DNA from: Nitrospiria bacterium
GTDB taxonomy: Bacteria > Nitrospirota > Nitrospiria > JACQBZ01
Assembly: GCA_035517655.1 (NCBI GenBank)
Contig: DATIYJ010000044.1
Location: 68,215 to 103,018, forward strand
Direction: 5' to 3'
Length of the DNA: 34,804 bases
Within the stretch, counting starts at the first letter, position 1, and each line of letters opens with the position of its first letter. The notes under the pieces were generated by a model, which did not search any database, was not told the DNA's origin, and saw nothing but the letters and a program-made list of their open reading frames with translations. A program made the translations under genes and the position numbers. Below are positions 17,232 to 25,164 of the stretch, piece after piece.

Positions 17232-18953
17232 CTATCCGGCCGAGGTCAGCACGATTCGCTCCTGCGACCGCGGCGGCACTCCCAGGTATCTCAAAACCTG
17301 CTCGGCGACGTTCCGGAATACGGGCGCCGCCACGGTGCCCCCCCATGATACTCCCTTGGGATCGTCCACCACAACCAGCACGACGATCCGGGGATCATCC
17401 GCCGGAACGATTCCGACGAAGGAAACGACCCCGTCCCGCGCGGAATACTGCCGGGTAGCCGGGTCGATCTTCTGGGCGGTTCCCGTTTTGCCGGCGATCC
17501 GATAGCCGGGAATGGCGGCCTTCTCGCCCGTGCCGTCTTTGGACACCGTTCCCTCCAGGACCGTCATCATCCGGGCGGCCGTTTCGGGGGACACGGGGCG
17601 CCGTCGGGCCTCGGGAAGGAAGGTCTGGATCGCGCGGCCGTTCTCGTCCCGGATCTCCGAAACGAGACGCGGGCGCATCAATACGCCTCCGTTGGCGATC
17701 GCGGAAACGGCCGCGACGAGTTGAAGGGGCGTCACGGCCACCTCCTGGCCGATGGCGATGGAGGGCAGAGACCGTCCCGACCAATCACGCGGCGGTTTGA
17801 TCAATCCGGGCGATTCGCCCTCGACATCGATCCCGGTCTTCTCGCCGAACCCGAAGGCCCGGATGTACCGGTACAGGCGGTCCGCATCCATCCGCATGGC
17901 GATCTTGATCATTCCGATGTTGCTGGATTTCTGGATGACCTCCCGAAACGTCAGGTAGCCTTCCTTTTCGGCGTCCCGAATGAACCCGCCGGCGATGGCC
18001 ATCCTCCCCTCTTCACAATAAAAAACATCGTCGGGGCCGGCCACGTGTTCCTCCAGGGCCGCGGACGCCGTCACGATTTTAAACGTCGATCCCGGTTCAT
18101 AGGCGTCCGTTACGGCCCGGTTGCGCCACAACTCGGGACGCCGCGATTCGACGCGGTTGGGGTTGAATTCCGGACGAACGGCCAGGCCCAGGATCTCGCC
18201 CGTTTTAGGGTCCATCACGATCACGGAGCCGTCGTCGGCCCGGGTCTCCTCCATCACGGCATCCAGTTCGGTTTCCGCAATGTGCTGAATCACTTCATCG
18301 ATCGTCAGCACCAAGTCTTTTCCCCGGGACGGCGCAAAGGAATCCAAGCCCTTTTGAAAAATCGCGTGGCCGAACGCATCGCGCTCCACGACCGCCCATC
18401 CCTTCTCTCCTTGCAGTTGCCGGTTGTACGCCAGCTCGATGCCCTCGAGTCCTTGATTGTCCACCCCGGCGAAGCCCAGGAGGTGGCCCATCAGGTCTCG
18501 TTTGGGATAGAACCGCTGACTTTCGTTTAACGTTCCGACTCCGTCGATGCCCAGATCCATGACGCTCCGGGCCACGGCCGGGCTGACTTTTCGCTCGATC
18601 CAGACAAAGTTCTTGTTGCCCTCCAGCCGTTTTTGGATCGATTTGTCGTCGGACCGAAGAACGCGGGCCAGTTCAAGAGCCGCCGCTCCGCGATCCGAAA
18701 TGAGGGAGGGCATGGCATAGACGGAAGGGACCTCCACATTGGTGGCCAGGATCCTCCCTTTCCGGTCGAAAATGGTTCCCCGTTCCCCCTCCAGAATCAC
18801 GCTTTTTTCATGTTGCCGTTCGGCCCGCTTCGAAAGTTCCGTCGCTTCGACCACCTGCAGCGCGCACAACCGGACGAGAACACCGATGAAACCGATCGCC
18901 AGAAGAACGCCGGTCAGAAAGATTCGGCTTGTGGAACCGTTGAAGGCTCTCAT
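17232..18953 (-). CDS. ftsI: Septal transpeptidase FtsI (PBP3)
   Basis: 573 residues. An N-terminal signal anchor (about 10-33) is followed by the PBP dimerisation domain beginning GERGTIFDRKGRILATN and by a transpeptidase domain with the three penicillin-binding motifs: S289-T-F-K292, SSN at 343-345 and K489-T-G491. No PASTA repeats follow. It cross-links septal peptidoglycan in the periplasm in partnership with FtsW. The start overlaps the ftsL stop by ATGA. Of the class B proteins it could be, gene order (after ftsL, before murE) points to FtsI rather than a sporulation or elongation homologue. Confidence 0.96.
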   Translation of the reverse strand: MRAFNGSTSRIFLTGVLLAIGFIGVLVRLCALQVVEATELSKRAERQHEKSVILEGERGTIFDRKGRILATNVEVPSVYAMPSLISDRGAAALELARVLRSDDKSIQKRLEGNKNFVWIERKVSPAVARSVMDLGIDGVGTLNESQRFYPKRDLMGHLLGFAGVDNQGLEGIELAYNRQLQGEKGWAVVERDAFGHAIFQKGLDSFAPSRGKDLVLTIDEVIQHIAETELDAVMEETRADDGSVIVMDPKTGEILGLAVRPEFNPNRVESRRPELWRNRAVTDAYEPGSTFKIVTASAALEEHVAGPDDVFYCEEGRMAIAGGFIRDAEKEGYLTFREVIQKSSNIGMIKIAMRMDADRLYRYIRAFGFGEKTGIDVEGESPGLIKPPRDWSGRSLPSIAIGQEVAVTPLQLVAAVSAIANGGVLMRPRLVSEIRDENGRAIQTFLPEARRRPVSPETAARMMTVLEGTVSKDGTGEKAAIPGYRIAGKTGTAQKIDPATRQYSARDGVVSFVGIVPADDPRIVVLVVVDDPKGVSWGGTVAAPVFRNVAEQVLRYLGVPPRSQERIVLTSAG

Positions 18954-19285
18954 GGTCCTTTTTTTGCGATCCGCAGCGGCGTCGCGAGAGGACGGGACAA
19001 ATCGCGGGACGCATCGGACGGCGCCCCCCTTTGAACCAACACGACCTGCCCTTCCTGCGGTTTGATCATCCCGAGCTTTGCGGTCGCAATCCGTTCAATG
19101 CGATCCAGGTCCGAAAGCGTTTCGACTTCGACGAGGAGTTGCTTGTGCATCTGCTGCATCGCCTTCCGCTTCTGCTCCGACTGCTCGACTTCATATCCCA
19201 GGGTCACGATGTGAACATGCTGCCAGATATCCAGAAGGACCACCAGCACAAGGGCCGCCCCGATCCCGACGCGTCGCACGATCAT
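18950..19285 (-). CDS. ftsL: Cell division protein FtsL
   Basis: 111 residues from the ATG at 19285, which overlaps the rsmH stop as ATGA; the longer open frame upstream is an rsmH shadow. It has a short cytoplasmic N-terminus, one transmembrane helix (about 6-24), a heptad-rich coiled coil (about 30-65) and DRIERIATAKLGMIKPQEGQVVLV, the C-terminal motif typical of FtsL. It forms a complex with FtsB and FtsQ that activates FtsWI. Sequence is weakly conserved in this family, so the call rests on topology, that motif and position between rsmH and ftsI. Confidence 0.92.
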   Translation of the reverse strand: MIVRRVGIGAALVLVVLLDIWQHVHIVTLGYEVEQSEQKRKAMQQMHKQLLVEVETLSDLDRIERIATAKLGMIKPQEGQVVLVQRGAPSDASRDLSRPLATPLRIAKKGP

Positions 19286-20226
19286 ACCGTTCCCGAATCG
19301 CCCGGCGCCGGCGCGGCCGCCATCCGTTCCACCGCACGGAGTTTGGCGCTCCGGGAACGCGGATTGACCCGGATCTCCTCGGGGCCGGGAACGACGGGCT
19401 TCTTGGTGATCAGCCGCAACTGCGGCGGCTCGGTCTGGGTCAAGGCTTTGAAGGTCCTTTTCACGATGCGGTCCTCCAGGGAATGAAACGAGATGACGCA
19501 CAATCTCCCGCCGTCGTTCAGAACGGAAACGGCTTCGGCCAACCCGACGCCCAACTGGTCCAACTCCTGATTCACGACGATTCTCAAGGCCTGAAAGGTT
19601 CGGGTCGCCGGGTGAATCCGCCGCCCTTGGCCCGACCGGGGAACCGCCCGGCGGATCAGGTCGGCCAGTTGGAGGGTCCGACTAACCGGCGCTTTTTGAC
19701 GTTCGTCGACGATGGCCCGGGCGATGCGCCGAGACCACCGCTCCTCGCCGTATTCAAACAGCACCTGCATGAGTTGACGTTCGGGAAGGGAATTCACCAA
19801 GACCGCGGCCGTGACCGGCGATCGCCGGTCCATGCGCATATCGAGAGGGCCGTCTTTTTGGAAACTGAAGCCCCGTTCGGAATCCGTCAATTGCAATGTG
19901 GACACGCCCAAATCCATCAGGATTCCATCAACCGCCCGAACGCCCTGAGCGCTCAGAAGCGTTCCGAGGTTTTTAAAACCGCCGTGCAAAAGTCGCACGC
20001 GGCTCCCGTGCCGTTTTAACCGCTCCCCCGCCCTCCGGACCGCTTCCTCATCCCGGTCGATTCCGAAGAGCAAACCGTCCGGCGCCGTCGCGTTAAGGAT
20101 CGCCTCGGCGTGGCCCCCTTCCCCCACGGTACAGTCCACGTAAATCCCGTGCGGTCGCAAGCGGAGCGTTTGAATCACCTCGTCCTTAAGAACGGGGATA
20201 TGGCAATAATTTTCGTCCGTGGTCAA
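19282..20226 (-). CDS. rsmH: 16S rRNA m4C1402 methyltransferase RsmH
   Basis: 314 residues from a TTG at 20226. SAM-binding motif I is YVDCTVGEGGHAEAIL; LMDLGVSTLQLTDSERGFSF and ISFHSLEDRIVKRTFK are diagnostic of RsmH (MraW), which methylates N4 of C1402 in 16S rRNA. Start: the TTG overlaps the mraZ stop as TTGA and gives (M)TTDENYCHIPVLKDEVI, the family N-terminus. The frame is open far upstream with an ATG at 20298, which would place about 24 atypical residues in front and lie inside mraZ. No clear ribosome binding site is seen before the TTG, so reinitiation after mraZ is likely. Confidence 0.95.
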   Translation of the reverse strand: MTTDENYCHIPVLKDEVIQTLRLRPHGIYVDCTVGEGGHAEAILNATAPDGLLFGIDRDEEAVRRAGERLKRHGSRVRLLHGGFKNLGTLLSAQGVRAVDGILMDLGVSTLQLTDSERGFSFQKDGPLDMRMDRRSPVTAAVLVNSLPERQLMQVLFEYGEERWSRRIARAIVDERQKAPVSRTLQLADLIRRAVPRSGQGRRIHPATRTFQALRIVVNQELDQLGVGLAEAVSVLNDGGRLCVISFHSLEDRIVKRTFKALTQTEPPQLRLITKKPVVPGPEEIRVNPRSRSAKLRAVERMAAAPAPGDSGTV

Positions 20227-20666
20227 AGACCAAGACCGGACAACGCCGCGCCGATCTTTTCGGAGTTCTTCGGCATCTGGGATTCTTTCTCTTTCCATCG
20301 CTTCGCATCCCAGATTTCGATCTTGTTGAAAATTCCAAGCATGACGATTTCTTTCGTGATCCGGGCGTACTCCCGGAGCGCCGGGGAAAGCAGGATCCTT
20401 CCCTGCCGGTCCAGCGGGCATTCTACCGCGCCGGAATAAAAAAACCGAAGCCAGTCTTTCACTTCCTGCTGCATCGCCGGGATGGTCTTGACCTTCTCCT
20501 GCATGATCTGCCATTCTTCAATGGGATAGGCCACCAGGCATTGATCGAGGTCGGTGGTCACGATCAGTTTCTCTTCATAACGCTCGGCCAGGGTTTCGCG
20601 GAACTTGATTGGAATGCTGACGCGACCCTTCGAGTCCACCGTGTGCTGAAAGCGACCGAGGAACAT
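20223..20666 (-). CDS. mraZ: Transcriptional regulator MraZ
   Basis: 147 residues from the ATG at 20666, the family start MFLGRFQHTVDSKGRVSIP, with GGGGGA just upstream. An ATG at 20690 would add eight residues and overlap the operator. MraZ carries two AbrB-like swapped-hairpin DNA-binding repeats; the DSKGRVSIP and DRQGRILLSP halves are both visible. It forms ring-shaped oligomers and represses the dcw promoter by binding TGGGA repeats; here such repeats lie directly before the gene. It is the first gene of the run and so would control its own operon. Confidence 0.96.
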   Translation of the reverse strand: MFLGRFQHTVDSKGRVSIPIKFRETLAERYEEKLIVTTDLDQCLVAYPIEEWQIMQEKVKTIPAMQQEVKDWLRFFYSGAVECPLDRQGRILLSPALREYARITKEIVMLGIFNKIEIWDAKRWKEKESQMPKNSEKIGAALSGLGL

Positions 20667-20678
20667 CGATCCCCCGCT

Positions 20679-20704
20679 TCTCCATTTCATCCCACTTTAT
20701 CCCA
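20679..20704 (-). promoter_or_regulatory. MraZ boxes (operator)
   Basis: On the minus strand TGGGAT (20699-20704), TGGGAT (20689-20694) and TGGAGA (20679-20684) are spaced exactly ten bases apart. This matches the known MraZ operator of repeated TGGGN units with five-base gaps. The boxes lie between the mraZ -10 element and start codon, where bound protein would block transcription. Confidence 0.85.
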
Positions 20705-20716
20705 CTTGCAGCCACA

Positions 20717-20744
20717 AGTATACACCAAGAGGCTCTCTTGTCAA
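20717..20744 (-). promoter_or_regulatory. Promoter of the dcw cluster (mraZ promoter)
   Basis: TTGACA (-35, 20739-20744) and TATACT (-10, 20717-20722) separated by 16 bases on the minus strand. An A/T-rich stretch lies directly upstream of the -35 and may act as an UP element. It is the only strong promoter I see for the 20 kb run. Confidence 0.85.
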
Positions 20745-20824
20745 GAAAAAAAACGATTAGATTATGGAAATTATTACCGAATTGGATCAGACACCATATT
20801 TGGGGTTAACGGGTAACGAGGACC

Positions 20825-20939
20825 CCGATCTGTAGTCGGATGAGGTGAAACACAACCATTTATAATGGTCCAACCTCACGGCGGACTGTCATGGTTTCTT
20901 GATTAGTTTTTACCCAAGTGCTGCAAACCATGCGGTCCG
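20825..20939. other. Three consecutive hairpins, possible structured RNA
   Basis: The gap between mraZ and the sulfur cluster holds three stem-loops in a row: CCGA/TCGG with a seven-base loop (20825-20839); TGAGGT/ACCTCA enclosing ACCATT-tat-AATGGT (20841-20878); and CGGAC plus CATGGTTT pairing with AAACCATG plus GTCCG (20882-20939), 13 pairs with a small internal loop. No U-tract follows, so they are not plain terminators. Strand and function are unknown; a leader RNA, a small RNA or a protein-binding site are all possible. It does not match a riboswitch I can recognise. The rest of 20745-21183 holds only the two promoters. Confidence 0.5.
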
Positions 20940-21072
20940 AATCTTCCATATCCGATTCAAACGACCCTTTCTTCACTGGGCATGCAACGGAACATTGCAC
21001 GGTTCGCAACGGTTTTTTATCGGGCTCGGACGAAACGGCAAGGATCGCAGGCTTGGATCGGGACCAAACTTC

Positions 21073-21101
21073 TTGACAGTATTGGTCATTTTCTGTTAAG
21101 T
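21073..21101 (+). promoter_or_regulatory. Candidate promoter of the sulfur-carrier cluster
   Basis: TTGACA at 21073-21078, then 17 bases, then TTAAGT at 21096-21101. The -35 is perfect but the -10 is weak. It lies about 80 bases before the first carrier gene and is the best promoter-like sequence in front of it. Confidence 0.5.
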
Positions 21102-21183
21102 TGATAAGTCTTCGGCCGTGAATTTATAGGCGAATCGCCCGGATAAAATGCATTAAACAAAAAGGGCCGTTTCGAAAATAGCC

Positions 21184-21588
21184 ATGCGGATAAAAATCAA
21201 CGGCAAGCCAGAGGAAATCGAAGCCAAAACGGTCCTGGAATTGCTCCGGGCGAAAGAGATCGAACCCCGGATGGTTTCGGTTGAACTCAACTCAATCATC
21301 GTCGATCGGGAGGCTTATGCCGCCACGTCATTAAAAGAGGGAGACTTGCTGGAGTTCCTATTCTTCATGGGCGGAGGCGGAAGTTTTTATCCAGCGAGCA
21401 AGGCGAGCGACCTGCCTGCCGGCAGGCAGGGAGGGGGAGGCCGAAAATTCCCCGCAGGGAAATTTTCCCCTATTTACGATTTACGTCCTTGGGCGGGGAA
21501 TTTGGTGACTCGAGAATGGCAAATCGTAAATAAGGGAAACCGGAACCCGCGGAAGCTTCAGTGGAGGGGGCGACGCGAGCCCCTATAA
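21184..21588 (+). CDS. ThiS-like sulfur carrier protein with repeat-derived C-terminal extension
   Basis: 134 residues. Residues 1-66 are a complete ThiS-type beta-grasp carrier: MRIKINGKPEEIEAKTVLEL, ELNSIIVDREAY, and EGDLLEFLFFMGGGG, where family members normally stop. Carriers of this type are adenylated by a ThiF/MoeB E1 at the terminal glycine and converted to a thiocarboxylate that donates sulfur. Here the frame runs 68 codons past the glycines, through a composite repeat, and ends four bases before cysK. The extension (SFYPASK..., Gly/Arg-rich) resembles no domain and is probably translated repeat DNA. To work, the protein would need cleavage after the glycines, perhaps by the JAMM peptidase encoded downstream. 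No good ribosome binding site is visible. Thiamine synthesis is an alternative role, but no thi gene is nearby. Confidence 0.8.
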   Translation: MRIKINGKPEEIEAKTVLELLRAKEIEPRMVSVELNSIIVDREAYAATSLKEGDLLEFLFFMGGGGSFYPASKASDLPAGRQGGGGRKFPAGKFSPIYDLRPWAGNLVTREWQIVNKGNRNPRKLQWRGRREPL

Positions 21589-21592
21589 AAAG
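21392..21592 (+). repeat. Composite GC-rich repeat, copy 1 (long form)
   Basis: The left part (21392-21410, CAGCGAGCAAGGCGAGCGA) and GAGGGGGAGGC (21431-21441), and a right part (21562-21592, beginning TGGAGGGGGCGACG and ending ATAAAAAG), recur before the second moeB gene with 16/19, 11/11 and 28/31 matching bases. Between them this copy has two extra pieces: a 20-bp perfect palindrome (21411-21430) and a 120-base middle with an inverted repeat (21464-21482 against 21521-21539, 18 of 19 pairs). It lies entirely inside the extended carrier reading frame. Confidence 0.85.
21411..21430. repeat. 20-bp perfect palindrome inserted in the repeat
   Basis: CCTGCCTGCC followed immediately by its reverse complement. 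Compared with the copy before the second moeB gene, these exact 20 bases are the only difference between two otherwise contiguous repeat blocks, so it looks like a discrete insertion. Confidence 0.9.
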
Positions 21593-22522
<930 letters not shown>

Positions 22523-22528
22523 TCGCTG

Positions 22529-22550
22529 GGAGGGGGCGACGCCGGCCCCG
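22529..22550 (+). repeat. Composite GC-rich repeat, copy 2 (right part only)
   Basis: GGAGGGGGCGACG (22529-22541) followed by CCGGCCCC, in the cysK-moeB junction. It matches the core of the right part of copies 1 and 3 but lacks the left part and the ATAAAAAG tail. Confidence 0.7.
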
Positions 22551-22560
22551 ATCAATCAAT

Positions 22561-23361
22561 TTGGAATTCAACGACCAACAAATACAGCGCTACAGCCGGC
22601 ACATTATCCTTCCCGAAGTCGGGGGGAAGGGACAGAAACGGATCTGCCAGGCGAAGATATTGATCGTCGGCGCAGGCGGATTGGGCTCTCCAGCCGCCCT
22701 CTATCTGGCCGCCGCGGGGGTGGGAACGATCGGGATCATCGACGGGGATGTGGTCGATCTGACCAACCTCCACCGGCAGGTTCTTCACCACACGCCGGAC
22801 GTGGCCCATCCGAAAGTGTTCTCCGCGCGCGACAAAATGCTCGCGATCAATCCGGACGTGAACGTCGTGACCTATTATGAACGGCTGACGGCCAAAAACG
22901 CTCTTTCCATCTTGAACGACTACGACATCATTCTGGATGGAACGGACAACTTCCCCGCCAAATTCCTGATCAACGACGCCTGTTTTTTCGCGAAAAAGCC
23001 GTTGATCCACGGCGGTATCCTCCGTTTCGACGGACAGGTGATCACCATTCGGCCGGGCCAGAGCGCCTGTTATCGTTGCATTCACCGTAACCCGCCCCCG
23101 AACGGTCTGATCCCGACCTGTCAGGAGGCCGGGGTGATCGGTGTTCTGGCCGGCGTGATCGGAACGATTCAGGCGACCGAGGCGCTGAAGCTCATCCTGG
23201 GCATCGGCCAGCCCTTGACCGACCGGTGGCTCATCTACAACGCGTTGACCGCCCAGTTCCGATCCGCCCGCGTCAAACGTCAGGCCCACTGCCCCCTCTG
23301 CGGGGATCGGCCGACGATCACCGAGCTGATCGAGTACGACCAGGCGGTCTGCGAAATTTAG
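22561..23361 (+). CDS. moeB: MoeB/ThiF-family E1 activating enzyme (first copy)
   Basis: 266 residues starting at TTG. Start and length align with the second copy at 25252 (MEFNDQQIQRYSRHIIL against MDFTEEQIQRYSRHIIL). Features: nucleotide loop VGAGGLGSPAALYLAAAGVG, catalytic DLTNLHRQVLH and DGTDNFPAKFLIND, zinc cysteines in CYRC and CPLC, and the catalytic cysteine in PTCQEAGVIGVLAG. It lacks the C-terminal rhodanese domain of MoeZ, so sulfide or another persulfide donor would be needed. It adenylates the C-terminal glycine of a sulfur carrier. Placed after cysK, it most simply serves the first carrier. Only a distant purine-rich sequence precedes the TTG, so translation may be weak or coupled. 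Confidence 0.92.
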   Translation: MEFNDQQIQRYSRHIILPEVGGKGQKRICQAKILIVGAGGLGSPAALYLAAAGVGTIGIIDGDVVDLTNLHRQVLHHTPDVAHPKVFSARDKMLAINPDVNVVTYYERLTAKNALSILNDYDIILDGTDNFPAKFLINDACFFAKKPLIHGGILRFDGQVITIRPGQSACYRCIHRNPPPNGLIPTCQEAGVIGVLAGVIGTIQATEALKLILGIGQPLTDRWLIYNALTAQFRSARVKRQAHCPLCGDRPTITELIEYDQAVCEI

Positions 23362-23377
23362 CCGTTTCAGGATTCAT

Positions 23378-24622
23378 ATGGCCAAGATCAAAGGTCTTCA
23401 ATGTCGCGAATGCAAGAAGGAGTACCCGGCCGAGCCGCTCCATGTCTGCGAGTTTTGTTTCGGTCCGCTCGAGGTGAATTACAATTACGACGAGATTCGC
23501 ACGATGATCTCGAGGGAAACGATCCTTAAGGGGCCGAAAAGCCTGTGGCGTTACGCCGCCCTCCTGCCGGTCGAGGGCCCGCCGACCGTCGGGCTTCACG
23601 GCGGCCTGACCCCGATGGTCAAGGCCCACAACCTGGCGCGCGTTCTGGGGCTCGAGGCGCTTTATCTTAAAAACGACACGGTGAATCATCCGACCCTATC
23701 CTTCAAAGACCGGGTCGTGGCCGTGGCCCTCACCCGGGCCAAGGAGCTGGGATTCGACACCGTCGCCTGCGCCTCGACCGGAAACCTGGCCAATTCCGTA
23801 TCGGCCCACGCCGCGCAGGCCGGGCTGAAAGGCTACGTCTTCATCCCCAGCGATCTGGAAGCCGCCAAGATCCTGGGCAATCTGATTTACAAGCCGAGGG
23901 TCGTCGCCGTGGAAGGCAATTACGATGACGTCAACCGCCTCTGCAGCGAGATCGCCTCCGAATACGCCTGGGCTTTCGTGAACATCAACATCCGGCCGTA
24001 CTATGCGGAGGGATCCAAGACCCTCGCCTACGAAACGGTCGAACAGCTCGGATGGCGCAGCCCGGACCATGTGGTCGTCCCCATCGCCTCCGGGTCGTTG
24101 CTGACCAAGATCTGGAAAGGGCTGAAGGAGTTCGAGCAGCTGGGACTGATCCCGGCGGTCAAGACGCGGGTCAACGGCGCCCAGGCGGAGGGCTGCTCGC
24201 CCGTGGCCGAGGCCTTCAAGGCCAAACGGGACTTCATCAAGCCGGTGAAGCCGCAGACCATCGCCAAGTCGTTGGCGATCGGAAACCCGGCCGACGGTTA
24301 TTACGCCCTCAAGACCGCGAAGGAGACCGGCGGATCCATCGAGACAGCCACCGACCCGGAAATCGTCCAGGGGATCACCCTCTTGGCCGAGACCGAAGGC
24401 ATCTTTGCCGAAACCGCCGGCGGGGTGACCGTAGCGGTCTTGAAGAAATTGGTGGAGCAGGGCGTGATCCGCAAAGGGGACCTGACGGTGGCCTACATCA
24501 CCGGGCACGGGTTAAAGACCCAGGAAGCGGTCCTGCAGGCCGTGGGCGCGCCGGTGCGGATCCAGCCCAGCCTCGCCAGCTTTGAGGAAACCTTTCAGAA
24601 CATCAAACGGAGGAACGCGTAA
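23378..24622 (+). CDS. thrC: Threonine synthase-like PLP enzyme
   Basis: 414 residues. The N-terminus has a zinc-ribbon-like set of cysteines (C9, C12, C24, C27), then the ThrC domain with the PLP lysine K110 in LSFKDR, CASTGNLANSVSAHAAQAG, and GSLLTKIWKGLKEF. Threonine synthase turns O-phosphohomoserine into threonine. The stop overlaps the start of a CysO-like carrier (TAATG), a strong hint that the products act together. Since the carrier donates sulfur, an alternative is that this enzyme makes homocysteine from O-phosphohomoserine by replacing phosphate with sulfur, a reaction of the same type. Genome context, not motif change, drives this idea. CAGGA six bases upstream of the ATG is a fair ribosome binding site. 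Confidence 0.9.
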   Translation: MAKIKGLQCRECKKEYPAEPLHVCEFCFGPLEVNYNYDEIRTMISRETILKGPKSLWRYAALLPVEGPPTVGLHGGLTPMVKAHNLARVLGLEALYLKNDTVNHPTLSFKDRVVAVALTRAKELGFDTVACASTGNLANSVSAHAAQAGLKGYVFIPSDLEAAKILGNLIYKPRVVAVEGNYDDVNRLCSEIASEYAWAFVNINIRPYYAEGSKTLAYETVEQLGWRSPDHVVVPIASGSLLTKIWKGLKEFEQLGLIPAVKTRVNGAQAEGCSPVAEAFKAKRDFIKPVKPQTIAKSLAIGNPADGYYALKTAKETGGSIETATDPEIVQGITLLAETEGIFAETAGGVTVAVLKKLVEQGVIRKGDLTVAYITGHGLKTQEAVLQAVGAPVRIQPSLASFEETFQNIKRRNA

Positions 24623-24927
24623 TGTCGGTGAAGGTTCGAATTCCCACGCCGCTGAGGTCGCTCACCGCCGGACAAAGCGTGGTGGAGGTGGCCGGAAAAG
24701 ACATCGGAGAGGTGATCGAGCGCCTTGAAAAACAATACCCCGGCATCAAGACCCGCATTTGCGACGAAGAGAATCAGATCCGGCGCTTCGTCAATATCTA
24801 CGTGAACGAGGAGGACATCCGGTTCAAACAGGGACAGGCGACCCTTCTGCGCGAAGGGGATGAAGTCTCGATCATCCCGGCGATCGCGGGCGGCGCCGGG
24901 GGGGAGGGCGGACGATGGCCAGCCTGA
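24622..24927 (+). CDS. cysO: CysO-like (MoaD/ThiS) sulfur carrier protein with 10-residue tail past Gly-Gly
   Basis: 101 residues. The sequence tracks M. tuberculosis CysO through its length: VRIPTPLRSLTAGQ, RRFVNIYVNEEDIRF and EGDEVSIIPAIAGG at residues 82-91. CysO ends at that Gly-Gly, which becomes the thiocarboxylate; here AGGEGGRWPA follows, adding two more Gly-Gly pairs. The tail must be removed for the usual chemistry, as happens for QbsE and HcyS, whose extra residues are trimmed by JAMM peptidases. A JAMM gene lies 1.1 kb downstream. The start overlaps thrC (TAATG) and the end overlaps the NIL gene by 13 bases. A seven-G run at the tail makes a sequencing frameshift conceivable. Confidence 0.88.
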   Translation: MSVKVRIPTPLRSLTAGQSVVEVAGKDIGEVIERLEKQYPGIKTRICDEENQIRRFVNIYVNEEDIRFKQGQATLLREGDEVSIIPAIAGGAGGEGGRWPA

Positions 24928-25154
24928 AGGTTCATATCACGTTTCCGGAAAACAAGATCAAGGAGCCGATCATCTACCAGATCGGCCAGAAGTACCAGGT
25001 GATCACGAATGTCCGGCGGGCCGACGTCACGGAAAAAACGGGATGGGTGGACCTGGAGCTGACCGGCGACCCGAAAGAGATCGAGCGGGCCGTGGAAGGC
25101 CTGAAAAAAATGGGCGTCAAGGTGGACCCCATCGAACGCAATATTATCGAATGA
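24915..25154 (+). CDS. Stand-alone NIL domain protein
   Basis: 79 residues, MASLKVHITFPENKIKEPIIY...GVKVDPIERNIIE, a ferredoxin-like NIL domain (PF09383). The family is best known as the C-terminal methionine-sensing domain of the MetN ABC transporter, and is also fused to ferredoxin domains in the sulfide-dependent homocysteine pathway of methanogens. Here it is free, without an iron-sulfur domain. The gene overlaps the carrier by 13 bases and has GGGAGGGCGG just before the ATG. It might bind methionine or homocysteine as a feedback sensor, or take part in sulfur transfer to a four-carbon acceptor. This supports a methionine-branch role for the thrC-carrier pair. Confidence 0.88.
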   Translation: MASLKVHITFPENKIKEPIIYQIGQKYQVITNVRRADVTEKTGWVDLELTGDPKEIERAVEGLKKMGVKVDPIERNIIE

Positions 25155-25164
25155 ACTAGATACT

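Noticed and set aside
17209-17346. Longer N-terminus for MurE, and similar long forms for RsmH, FtsL, YggS and MurG
   Set aside because: These extensions overlap the preceding genes, are Arg/Gly-rich frame shadows, and do not match the families' N-termini.
21000-21020. T-run after GCAACGG as a rho-independent terminator
   Set aside because: The stem before the T-run is only four pairs, too weak to support a terminator call.
20899-21099. 66-codon plus-strand open frame in the divergent gap
   Set aside because: No family resemblance, no ribosome binding site, and it lies across the hairpin region and the candidate promoter.
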